A stretch of 6,722 nucleotides of DNA from Prevotella sp. CAG:1031 (GCA_000431215.1 HF985616.1:1-6722), one strand, 5' to 3'. Positions 1-6,653 are shown, counted from the stretch's first letter. Translations and numbers: made by a program. Notes: generated from the sequence alone by a model not told the origin.

Positions 1-56
1 CTGCCCACCGGGAAAATCCGCTGACCCGAATTAAGGATAATTTTAAAATATTAGTT

Positions 57-443
57 ATGTATCAGTATCAGGTTCCATTTTCTCAGGCTGTCAGGATGGC
101 CTTTGACTCGTATTGCCGTTTCCAGGGCCGCTCTTCACGTTCGGAATATTGGTGGTGGGTGCTTTTTGTCGCCATATTGAGCTTCTGCATCGGCATTATC
201 GAAGGCATTCTGGGTTTCAGCATGACAGCTGTCCAGACAACCTCCGGGATTCTCAGCCTCGTTCTTTTTCTGCCGGGACTCGGTCTTTCCGTGCGCCGTC
301 TCCACGATATAGGCAAGTCAGGTTGGTGGATTCTGCTCGGCTTTATTCCTGTGGTGGGCGCCATTATACTCATAATCTGGTTCGCCCGCAACAGCGAGAT
401 GACGGAAAACCGCTATGGCCCCGTGCCCAATATGGCGCGATGA
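57..443 (+). CDS. DUF805 family inner-membrane protein
   Basis: This 128-residue protein has the hallmarks of the DUF805 (YhaH-like) family. An aromatic and basic N-terminal block F22-QGRSSRSEYWWW ends at residue 34. The signature RRLHDIGKSGWW lies at 80-91, between hydrophobic segments, and an N-x-Y-G-P motif (118-122) sits near the C-terminus. Hydrophobic stretches at about 32-54, 62-78 and 89-110 suggest three or four membrane passes in the inner membrane. The length matches the family's usual 110-150 residues. No biochemical function is established for the family, so none is assigned. The ATG at 57 is chosen because the family signature starts about 20 residues later and the DNA before it is AT-rich, as is usual for Bacteroidota starts. 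The frame stays open upstream to the window edge, so a longer start cannot be fully excluded. The gene is separated from the next unit by a probable terminator. Confidence 0.9.
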   Translation: MYQYQVPFSQAVRMAFDSYCRFQGRSSRSEYWWWVLFVAILSFCIGIIEGILGFSMTAVQTTSGILSLVLFLPGLGLSVRRLHDIGKSGWWILLGFIPVVGAIILIIWFARNSEMTENRYGPVPNMAR

Positions 444-463
444 CTCTCATGTCTCCGGCCACG

Positions 464-524
464 CGCAGCAGTAATGGCAAGCGAAAAAACGCTCGTTCAC
501 TTGCCATTGCTGTAGCGTTTTGTT
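464..524 (+). terminator. Probable rho-independent terminator after the DUF805 gene
   Basis: Bases 464-481 pair with 500-517 in an 18-position stem with one A/A mismatch (467/514) and two G-T wobbles (468/513 and 472/509). Its core is AATGGCAAG (473-481) against CTTGCCATT (500-508). The 18-base loop allows three further inner pairs (483-485 with 496-498). The GC-rich foot (CGC/GCG) is followed directly by TTTTGTT (518-524), as in an intrinsic terminator reading on the + strand. There is no matching T-run for the opposite strand. It begins 21 nt past the DUF805 stop. The 3' arm also contains the -33 element of the next promoter, so the dyad could equally be, or additionally be, an operator. 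Confidence 0.68.
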
Positions 525-531
525 ACCTTTG
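501..531 (+). promoter_or_regulatory. Bacteroidota-type promoter for the lipoprotein-AsmA-HAD-aroB unit
   Basis: TTG at 501-503 is separated by exactly 20 nt from TACCTTTG at 524-531. This matches the primary-sigma consensus of Bacteroides and relatives (TTG, 19-21 nt, TAnnTTTG). The expected transcription start is only a few bases downstream, about 534-538, while the first codon of the lipoprotein gene begins at 540. The mRNA would therefore have almost no leader. It is the only good match in the gap, and the genes downstream are close enough to be driven by it through position 6493. Confidence 0.75.
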
Positions 532-539
532 CCCTCACG

Positions 540-1310
540 ATGAGAAAACTGCTATTCCTTTTTCCGATAACTCTCGTGATGGCAACGGTAATGTCTTGCT
601 CCGGCAAGGGCGACCGCCATACTGTCGACAGCGTTGAATTCGACGGCTCGGCCTCTGCGTCCGCCTCCGCCCCCGCCCCAACATCTACATCCGCTACATC
701 CGATATATCAGTTACATCTGATACCTCCGCCCCCTCCAACGTGCGAAGCCGCTCCATAGGAAACCTCAGGGAGGTCTTCAACGACTCAAACTATGTCCAT
801 TGGGCTTCGGCCGAACAGGTCGGCATAAAGCCGCTCGGCGACCGCCGCAGCCACTGGCGTCCATCGCGTCCGCTCTGGAGAATCCAGACCTGCGAGGATT
901 TCGTCGTCGACGAACTGACATATTCCGTGCCTTATCTTGTGCCCGAGGCATATAACGCCGTCCATGAGATAGGGCGCCGGTTCCGCGATTCAGTGCGCAC
1001 CCGTGGTGGAGGCGAATACCGCATGATCGTCACCAGCGTTCTGCGTACTCCCGATGCCGTCAGGCGTCTGCGCCGTGTCAACCGCAACGCCATCGACTCG
1101 AGCGTCCATCAGCTCGCTACGACCGTCGATATTTCCTATGCCAAATTCATGGGCTCTCCCGAACCGACCGCGCAGACCGTCGGCGAGCTTAAAGGAGTTC
1201 TCTCGGAAGTCCTCGCCGCCATGCGTTCCGAAGGCAAGATATGGGTCAAATATGAATACCATCAGCCCTGTTTCCATCTCACCTGCCGCCCTGTCGGCAA
1301 CAAACAATAA
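540..1310 (+). CDS. DUF5715-type lipoprotein with M15 peptidase-like motifs
   Basis: This 256-residue protein starts with MRKLLFLFPI, a hydrophobic stretch and V-M-S-C20, which reads as a lipoprotein signal peptide with Cys20 as the lipidated residue. A Ser/Ala/Thr/Pro-rich linker follows (about 37-66). The C-terminal part resembles DUF5715 proteins of Bacteroidota: TSVLRTPDAVRRLRRVNRNA (165-184), then S188-x-H190-x-x-A-x-T-x-D197, then E239 and CFH246. These residues line up with the zinc-site pattern SxHxxGxAxD...E...H of M15 D-Ala-D-Ala peptidases (VanX/VanY class), with H190, D197 and H246 as candidate ligands and E239 as candidate general base. The usual Gly and Ala of the first motif are replaced by Ala and Thr, so catalysis on cell-wall peptide is inference only. 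The start at 540 is needed to keep the signal peptide; the next ATG (579) would destroy it. The stop is 6 nt before the AsmA gene. Confidence 0.78.
   Translation: MRKLLFLFPITLVMATVMSCSGKGDRHTVDSVEFDGSASASASAPAPTSTSATSDISVTSDTSAPSNVRSRSIGNLREVFNDSNYVHWASAEQVGIKPLGDRRSHWRPSRPLWRIQTCEDFVVDELTYSVPYLVPEAYNAVHEIGRRFRDSVRTRGGGEYRMIVTSVLRTPDAVRRLRRVNRNAIDSSVHQLATTVDISYAKFMGSPEPTAQTVGELKGVLSEVLAAMRSEGKIWVKYEYHQPCFHLTCRPVGNKQ
651..730 (+). repeat. In-frame short tandem repeats in the lipoprotein linker
   Basis: Two adjoining degenerate repeats lie inside the lipoprotein gene. From 651 to 686 six hexamers of the type GCCTCC encode Ala-Ser, Ala-Pro and Thr-Ser pairs (residues 38-49). From 686 to 730 five 9-bp units follow: TACATCCGC, TACATCCGA, TATATCAGT, TACATCTGA and TACCTCCGC. 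Read in frame these give the tripeptides TSA, TSD, ISV, TSD and TSA (residues 50-64). Both unit lengths are multiples of three, so copy-number change would lengthen or shorten the linker without breaking the frame. Confidence 0.85.
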
Positions 1311-1316
1311 CCTGAT

Positions 1317-4300
1317 ATGCCGACTCAAACCGAACAGTCCGAACAGTCTCAGCCGCGTCGACCGCGTCGCCGCTGGTGGGTGCGCCTGATAAAATGGGTG
1401 GCCATAGCATTTGTTGCGCTGGTTCTTCTCATCGTCCTTATTGTCGGAGGGGCTGTGTGGATTCTCACACCCGAACGCCTTACGCCGCTTGTCGAGCACT
1501 ATGCTTCAGAATATATCGACGGCCGCGTCGAAGCCAAGCGCATAGAGCTGACATTCTGGAAAACATTCCCGCGCCTGAATGTCGACGTCGACTCGCTTGA
1601 GGTTATCAGCGGCAGCCTGCGCGGCCTGACACCCGATCAGCAGGCCCGGCTTCCGCAGGGCGCCGACTCGCTCCTGAGCGTGGCCGGATTTCATGCCGAC
1701 GTCAATATTCTCAGACTTTTCACCGGAACAATCGCGCTCCACGACATAACCATCGACTCTCCCAGGGTCAATATCGTCGATGTCAGTCCCACGGTCTCAA
1801 ACTACAATATTTTCCCGAAATCCGAAGAAACAGATACCACCTCGACTCCTATTCCCGACATTATTCTGTCGCGTTTCGCGATAACCGGCCGTGCGCCGAT
1901 CCATTATGTGTCGCTGGCCGACAGCGTGGAGTTCAAACTCAATCTGACCAATACTACTGTCAGCGGCGACGATGCCCCCGGCTATCGTCTCGACTTCGCC
2001 GCCGACGCCTCGTCGCAGCTCGGCGATATGACGTTCGACAATCTGCGCATTGGAATGGGGGGCGATATTGTCTGGAACCATAAGAAACCCTACCGCATCG
2101 AACTCAGCGATTTTCAGGCCGGCATAAACGATGTCAACACCGTGGTCAACACCGTGGTCGACTTCGAACGTGACCTGACGATTGAGAGCCTGCTGTTCAG
2201 GATGCCGTTGGTCGATGTCAATTCACTGATACGCCTTGTGCCTCCGCAGCTGCGCGGCGAACTCGGCAAGATTGTCAATAATTTGCGCGTCGGGCTGACC
2301 GCCAGGCTGACTCAGCCCTACATACCTTCCGTTGAGCGCTATCCTTCGATGGAGCTTCAGATAACGGTTCCCGAGGGGAAAGCCTCATATCAGAAACTAA
2401 AACTCTCGGCTCTGGCGCTTGACCTTGACGCTCGTATCGACGGCAAAAACCTGAACAACAGCCGTTTTGACCTGAAACGGCTCTATGCCAATGGCGAGGG
2501 GATAGCCTTCACGCTGAAAGCCGTTCTGACCGATCTTATCAGAGACCCGAAAATCGAGGGAACTTTCGAGGGCGGCGTCGATCTCGGACGCCTGCCGATG
2601 AATCTGATCGCCCCTGAACTGGGAGCGAAGGTGACGGGACGCCTTAAGGCTGACGCATCTTTCGCAGGGCGCCGCAGCTATCTGACGCGCGAGAATTTCC
2701 ACCGACTGAACGTCAATGGCGAGGCCTCGCTCTCCGACTTCCGTTTCGATATGCCCGATATGCCTGTCGAGGCTTTCGTCCGCCACGCCGGACTGAAACT
2801 CGGGTCGAATTCGTCGGTCAACGGCGCCGACTCGTTGCTGACGGTCAGTTTCTCTATCGACACCGTTTCGGTGGCAATGCCCGGTCTCGAGGCCCAGGCT
2901 CGCGCTTTCAAGATAGGAATCGGCTCGCGCAATGTAGCCTCAAGCGTCGACACCACCCAGATCAATCCTATCGGCGCCCGCGCCACTCTCGGCTTTGCGC
3001 GCCTCAAATCGGTCGACGATTCGACGAGCATACGTCTGCGCGACATCGACATCACTGGCGTTCTGCGTCGCTTCCGCAATGAGGCGCGTGTGCCTCAGTT
3101 CGACATGAAGTTCACTGCGCGCCGTATGCGCTATTCCGACCGCCTCAACCGCGCGAGCCTCCGCGAAGCCGACATTGCCGCCACAGTCCATCCGACGCCT
3201 CCGCGCCAGCCGTCGCAGCGTCTGCTGCGGGCCATGGATTCCGTGGCTACCGTCAATCCGGGACTCCCCTCCGATAGTGTGCGTGCTCTTGCCCGCGCCG
3301 CCCTGCGCCGTAACCGCCGCCACACTGTCGACAACGCCACCGAGCGCGTAGACTTCGAGCTCGACAGCGAAACGCGTTCGCTCCTGCGCAAATGGCGTGC
3401 GTCGGGCCATATCAAGGCCAAGCGCGCCCGTGTCATGACCCCTTACTTCCCGCTGAAAAACGTGATCAAGGGCCTTGACATGACCTTCAACAACGACAGC
3501 ATCGAGATCACCAACACGCGCTATCGCGTAGGCCACAGCGAGTTTGTAATCGACGGCTCGATAACGAATCTCACCCGGGCCCTTACATCGCGCTCCGGCC
3601 GACAGCCTCTGCGGATCAATATGCGCGTCAGCGCCGACACTATCGACGTCAACGAAATAGCCGCTGCTGTATTCGCCGGCGCCGCATTCGCTCAGAAAGA
3701 GCGTCAGGGACTCGCAGGGCCGATCTCCGACAGCGACAACGACGACGTTGTCGAGGCTTCGATAGCGCAGAACACCGGTGTTTCCGAAAAGGCGGCGGTG
3801 CTTATCCCGACCAATATCGAGGCTTCTGTCCGTCTGGCAGGCCGCAATGTGCTCTACAGCGATCTGACATTCCATAATTTCCGTGGTCAGGCCGAGATTT
3901 TCGACGGAGCCCTGAACCTGCGTAACCTATCGGCCCGCACCGATGTCGGGGCCGTAGACCTGACGGCTCTCTATCAGGGTCTCCATCCCGACTCGCTGAG
4001 CTTCGCCTTCGGTATGCAGGTGCGCGACTTCCGCCTGTCGCGGTTCATGCAGCTTGTGCCGCAGCTCGACACTATCATGCCGCTGCTGCGCGACGTCAAG
4101 GGTATCGTCAACGCCGAGGTGGCCGCTACCGCCGATGTCGACACCTTGATGGATATCAGAATACCGTCGCTGACCGCCGCCGTCAACATAACGGGCGACT
4201 CGCTCGTGCTTCTCGATGCCGCCACCTACCGCAAGATCGGCAAGTGGATGCTCTTCAAGCATAAAGACCGCAACGTCATCGACCATCTAAACGCCCGCAT

Positions 4301-4802
4301 GGTTGTCAAGGACGCGCAGATGGAGCTTTACCCGTTCATCTTCGACATCGACCGCTATAAGCTTGGCATATTCGGCTCGAACGATCTCGATCTCAACTTC
4401 AAGTATCATATAGCCGTGCTGAAGTCGCCGATTCCGTTCAAGTTCGGCATAAATGTCAGCGGTAATCCCGACAAGATGAAGATTCGCCTCGGAGGCGCCA
4501 AGATCAAGGAGAACTCGCCGATGGTCAGCGCTATCTCCGACACGACGCGTATCAACCTCGTCAATCAGATTCAGGATATATTCCGTCGCGGAGTGCGCCG
4601 TGCCGGTCAGTCGGGACGCCTGCGCTTCGATCCGGGCGTGTCGCCCGCTCCCTCGCGCTCCGACAGCGATCTCGGCGACACAATCAGCCACGCTGATTCG
4701 CTCGAGTTTATCCGTCAGGGTCTGATTCCGGCTCCCCCTGCTCCCGATTCGACGGCCATAAAGGCTGCCGACGCCAAAGCCAAGAAGAAAAAGAAGAAGT
4801 AA
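1317..4802 (+). CDS. AsmA family envelope protein
   Basis: This 1161-residue protein has the layout of Bacteroidota AsmA-family proteins. A basic cytoplasmic N-terminus (RRPRRRWWVRLIK, 14-26) leads into one membrane helix (about 27-50). The typical AsmA start follows: LTPERLTPLVEHYASEYIDG and then LTFWKTFPRLNVDVDSLEV (79-96). A very long periplasmic region of short beta-strand-like segments comes next. The conserved AsmA-like C-terminal region lies at roughly 970-1066 (KWMLFKHKDRNVIDHLNARM, then SPIPFKFGINVSGNPDKMKI). Known relatives (AsmA, TamB, YhdP) form elongated grooves thought to move or organise lipids between inner and outer membrane; a similar role here is inference. Residues 575-720 are Arg-rich, and the last six residues are all lysine. 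It begins 6 nt after the lipoprotein gene and ends 3 nt before the HAD gene, so it is almost certainly co-transcribed with both. Confidence 0.92.
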   Translation: MPTQTEQSEQSQPRRPRRRWWVRLIKWVAIAFVALVLLIVLIVGGAVWILTPERLTPLVEHYASEYIDGRVEAKRIELTFWKTFPRLNVDVDSLEVISGSLRGLTPDQQARLPQGADSLLSVAGFHADVNILRLFTGTIALHDITIDSPRVNIVDVSPTVSNYNIFPKSEETDTTSTPIPDIILSRFAITGRAPIHYVSLADSVEFKLNLTNTTVSGDDAPGYRLDFAADASSQLGDMTFDNLRIGMGGDIVWNHKKPYRIELSDFQAGINDVNTVVNTVVDFERDLTIESLLFRMPLVDVNSLIRLVPPQLRGELGKIVNNLRVGLTARLTQPYIPSVERYPSMELQITVPEGKASYQKLKLSALALDLDARIDGKNLNNSRFDLKRLYANGEGIAFTLKAVLTDLIRDPKIEGTFEGGVDLGRLPMNLIAPELGAKVTGRLKADASFAGRRSYLTRENFHRLNVNGEASLSDFRFDMPDMPVEAFVRHAGLKLGSNSSVNGADSLLTVSFSIDTVSVAMPGLEAQARAFKIGIGSRNVASSVDTTQINPIGARATLGFARLKSVDDSTSIRLRDIDITGVLRRFRNEARVPQFDMKFTARRMRYSDRLNRASLREADIAATVHPTPPRQPSQRLLRAMDSVATVNPGLPSDSVRALARAALRRNRRHTVDNATERVDFELDSETRSLLRKWRASGHIKAKRARVMTPYFPLKNVIKGLDMTFNNDSIEITNTRYRVGHSEFVIDGSITNLTRALTSRSGRQPLRINMRVSADTIDVNEIAAAVFAGAAFAQKERQGLAGPISDSDNDDVVEASIAQNTGVSEKAAVLIPTNIEASVRLAGRNVLYSDLTFHNFRGQAEIFDGALNLRNLSARTDVGAVDLTALYQGLHPDSLSFAFGMQVRDFRLSRFMQLVPQLDTIMPLLRDVKGIVNAEVAATADVDTLMDIRIPSLTAAVNITGDSLVLLDAATYRKIGKWMLFKHKDRNVIDHLNARMVVKDAQMELYPFIFDIDRYKLGIFGSNDLDLNFKYHIAVLKSPIPFKFGINVSGNPDKMKIRLGGAKIKENSPMVSAISDTTRINLVNQIQDIFRRGVRRAGQSGRLRFDPGVSPAPSRSDSDLGDTISHADSLEFIRQGLIPAPPAPDSTAIKAADAKAKKKKKK
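2133..2156 (+). repeat. Perfect 12-bp tandem duplication inside the AsmA gene
   Basis: GTCAACACCGTG occurs twice back to back (2133-2144 and 2145-2156), followed by GTCGAC. It encodes V-N-T-V twice (residues 273-280) and keeps the reading frame. The two copies are identical at every base, including third codon positions. Confidence 0.9.
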
Positions 4803-4805
4803 ACG

Positions 4806-5495
4806 ATGACGATATTCCCCGACGGATTCCGTCCCGAAGCCGCCCTCATCGATATGGACGGCACTCTCTACGACTCGATGCCCAACCATTCGCGTGCATG
4901 GATGACCATGTGCGGCGAACAGGGGCTCGGTTTCACTCCCGAAGAGTTTTTCCTGCTCGAAGGGTGTACCGGCGCCCACACTATCGACCTAATAATGCTT
5001 CGCGAGCGCGGACGCCATGCCACCGAAGAAGAGAAGGCGGCGCTCTATCGCCGGAAGACCGAGATTTTCGCGTCGCTGCCACCTGTCAGCGTCATGCCGG
5101 GCGCCCCGGAGATGCTCGCGACGCTCCGCCGCTTCGGAATAAGGCGTGTGCTCGTGACTGGCTCTGGACAGAACACTCTCTTAGGACGCATCGAGACCGA
5201 CTTTCCGGGAATCTTCCTCGACGGTATGCGCGTGACCTCGCGCGATGTTAGCCGCGGCAAACCTCATCCCGAGCCTTACCTGCGCGGCGCAGCGATCGCC
5301 GGAGTCGACCCGGGCCGCTGTCTGGTGATCGAGAACGCGCCTATGGGCGTCGAGGCCGGTGTGGCGGCCGGATGTTTCACTGTGGCGGTGACTACAGGGC
5401 CTATCCCCGAAAAGGCCATGACCGATGCCGGGGCGCATTTTGTGGCCCGCTCGATGCCTGAGTTCGCACGCCTGCTCGAAGAGTCGCTATCATGA
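4806..5495 (+). CDS. HAD superfamily phosphatase / beta-phosphoglucomutase-like hydrolase
   Basis: This 229-residue protein is a cytoplasmic HAD subfamily IA enzyme. Motif I is D16-M-D18-G-T-L-Y-D, with D16 as nucleophile and D18 as acid/base. An alpha-helical cap follows (about 22-95). Motif II is T118-G-S, motif III is K152 in GKPHPEPY, and motif IV is the I175-E-N-A-P-M-G-V-E-A segment. The length is normal for beta-phosphoglucomutase-like and sugar-phosphate phosphatase members. Motif IV has E176-N177 where many relatives have E-D or D-D; I recall ENAP as a common variant among Bacteroidota, so activity is probably retained. The substrate cannot be read from the sequence. The start is 3 nt after the AsmA stop and the stop overlaps the aroB start, which argues for translational coupling. 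No internal promoter was seen before it. Confidence 0.9.
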   Translation: MTIFPDGFRPEAALIDMDGTLYDSMPNHSRAWMTMCGEQGLGFTPEEFFLLEGCTGAHTIDLIMLRERGRHATEEEKAALYRRKTEIFASLPPVSVMPGAPEMLATLRRFGIRRVLVTGSGQNTLLGRIETDFPGIFLDGMRVTSRDVSRGKPHPEPYLRGAAIAGVDPGRCLVIENAPMGVEAGVAAGCFTVAVTTGPIPEKAMTDAGAHFVARSMPEFARLLEESLS

Positions 5496-6493
5496 TAATC
5501 TATACCGGCAATCCGTTCGACGAACTGCGGCGGCAGGCTGCCGGACGCCGTGTTGCCGTCGTGACCGACAGCAACGTAGCTCCGCTGCTGTCTGCTACGG
5601 GCTATGACACAATCGTCATCTCTGCCGGCGAAGAGAACAAGACGCTTGCTACGGTCGGGGAGGTCTGGAACCGCATGGTCGACCTCAGGCTCAGGCGTGG
5701 TGATGTCGTAGCCTGTATCGGTGGCGGCGTGGTGACAGATCTCGGCGGCTTCTGCGCCGCCACGTTCAAGCGCGGTCTTTCCTGCATAAACGTGCCGACT
5801 ACGATTCTCGGCGCCGTCGATGCCGCCGTCGGTGGCAAGACAGGCTTCGACTTCCGTGGCCTGAAAAACGAGATAGGGGCGTTCAGTATGCCCGAGGCCG
5901 TCATTGTTTCCGATATTTTCTATGCCACCCTTCCGCGGCGCGAGCGGCTGAGCGGCTACGGCGAGATGCTTAAGCATGCTCTTCTCGACTCCCCCGCGGC
6001 TTTCGCGCGTTTCACCGAGATGACGCCCGACGAAGTCCGCCTCGATGACATACGCCGCAGTGTGGCCCTTAAAGAGCGCATCGTCGCCGCCGATCCGCGC
6101 GAGGGCGGTCTGAGGCGCATCCTGAATCTCGGTCACACCGTCGGTCATGCTCTCGAAGAACTGCTGCTCGAGAAAGGCACCCCCGAAAGCCATGGCGCCT
6201 GCGTAGCCCGCGGTATCGTCGCCGAACTGGCCAATTCGCGCATCAACGCCGGCCTCGACTCGACGGTGCTCTACGCGGCGGCCACACTCGTCCGCAACCT
6301 CTACGGCCCGATGCCCGCGACCTGCGGCGACTATCCGCGTCTTCTCGAGCTGATGGCCCGCGACAAGAAAAACCGCCGCGCCGACCTCCTGACCCTCGTC
6401 GAGCTCTCCGCACCCGGCCACGCCACCGTCGCCGACTGCCCCCTCGCTGACGCCACCGCCATGCTCGACCTCGCCGCCGACCTCCTGAGCTGA
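5492..6493 (+). CDS. aroB: 3-dehydroquinate synthase
   Basis: AroB converts DAHP (3-deoxy-D-arabino-heptulosonate 7-phosphate) to 3-dehydroquinate, the second step of the shikimate pathway to aromatic amino acids and chorismate. It acts in the cytoplasm with NAD and a divalent metal. The family motifs appear in order: D26-S-N and G46-EENK (nucleotide and phosphate side), GGGVVTDLGGF (77-87), NVPTT (100-104), LGAVDAAVGGKTG (106-118), KNEIG (125-129), GYGEMLKHAL (155-164), NLGHTVGHALE (212-222), SHG (233-235) and DKKN (291-294). Expected metal ligands E158, H215 and H234 are all present, as are K116, K125 and N126. At 333 residues it is somewhat shorter than the usual 350-360, mainly because of a short N-terminus. 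The ATG at 5492 overlaps the stop of the HAD gene (ATGA), which supports the start. No strong terminator follows the stop at 6491-6493. Confidence 0.97.
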   Translation: MIIYTGNPFDELRRQAAGRRVAVVTDSNVAPLLSATGYDTIVISAGEENKTLATVGEVWNRMVDLRLRRGDVVACIGGGVVTDLGGFCAATFKRGLSCINVPTTILGAVDAAVGGKTGFDFRGLKNEIGAFSMPEAVIVSDIFYATLPRRERLSGYGEMLKHALLDSPAAFARFTEMTPDEVRLDDIRRSVALKERIVAADPREGGLRRILNLGHTVGHALEELLLEKGTPESHGACVARGIVAELANSRINAGLDSTVLYAAATLVRNLYGPMPATCGDYPRLLELMARDKKNRRADLLTLVELSAPGHATVADCPLADATAMLDLAADLLS

Positions 6494-6529
6494 CATAAGC
6501 AGCGGCAATTGCTAAATAATGTTATTCTG

Positions 6530-6560
6530 TTGACAGGGTCGGCAATTATGGCTAATTTTG
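6530..6560 (+). promoter_or_regulatory. Bacteroidota-type promoter for the recJ-like gene
   Basis: TTG at 6530-6532 and TAATTTTG at 6553-6560 are separated by exactly 20 nt, matching the TTG / TAnnTTTG primary-sigma consensus. Spacing and element quality equal those of the promoter at 501-531. The expected transcription start is near 6563-6567, which gives the downstream gene a leader of about 115 nt. A perfect AT dyad sits 4-15 nt before the -33 element, and one copy of the CGGCAATT repeat lies in the spacer. Confidence 0.76.
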
Positions 6561-6630
6561 CGGTTGAGTGAATAAATCCATCCTCAGCTCTCCCTCTGCG
6601 CCTCTTCAGGAGGCATCATTCATCTCTCCC

Positions 6631-6653
6631 GGCGACCTTCGAAGCCGCCTTTT
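6631..6653 (+). other. Small hairpin with T-run in the leader of the recJ-like gene
   Basis: GGCG (6631-6634) pairs with CGCC (6646-6649). An inner CT/AG pairing lies within the CTTCGAAG palindrome (6637-6644), and TTTT follows at 6650-6653. The TTTT also begins a second perfect dyad, TTTTGC-CAT-GCAAAA (6650-6664). The stem is short and bulged, so it could be a weak attenuator or a chance structure. Confidence 0.35.

Noticed and set aside
1..24. Possible C-terminal end of an upstream gene (LPTGKIR then TGA)
   Set aside because: Seven codons cannot be distinguished from chance; there is no other support within the window.
38..45. TAATTTTA before the DUF805 gene as a -7 element
   Set aside because: The last base is not G and no TTG lies 19-21 nt upstream, so it does not meet the standard of the other two promoters.
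2940..3875. A 311-codon open frame on the minus strand inside the AsmA gene
   Set aside because: It has no recognisable motif, no promoter or start context, and the + strand frame carries clear AsmA family sequence.
5328..5338. E-N in HAD motif IV as a sign of a dead enzyme
   Set aside because: The remaining catalytic residues (D16, D18, T118, K152) are intact, and I recall ENAP as a frequent variant in active-looking Bacteroidota relatives.
5276..6508. A 410-codon open frame on the minus strand opposite HAD/aroB
   Set aside because: It is a mirror of the GC-rich codon pattern of two well-supported + strand genes, shows no recognisable domain, and would overlap every aroB motif.
6548..6571. 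Seven-codon frame MANFAVE overlapping the recJ-like promoter
   Set aside because: It begins upstream of the predicted transcription start and contains the -7 element, so it is unlikely to be transcribed whole.
6608..6613. AGGAGG as a Shine-Dalgarno site
   Set aside because: No ATG, GTG or TTG follows at usable spacing, and Bacteroidota rarely rely on such sites.
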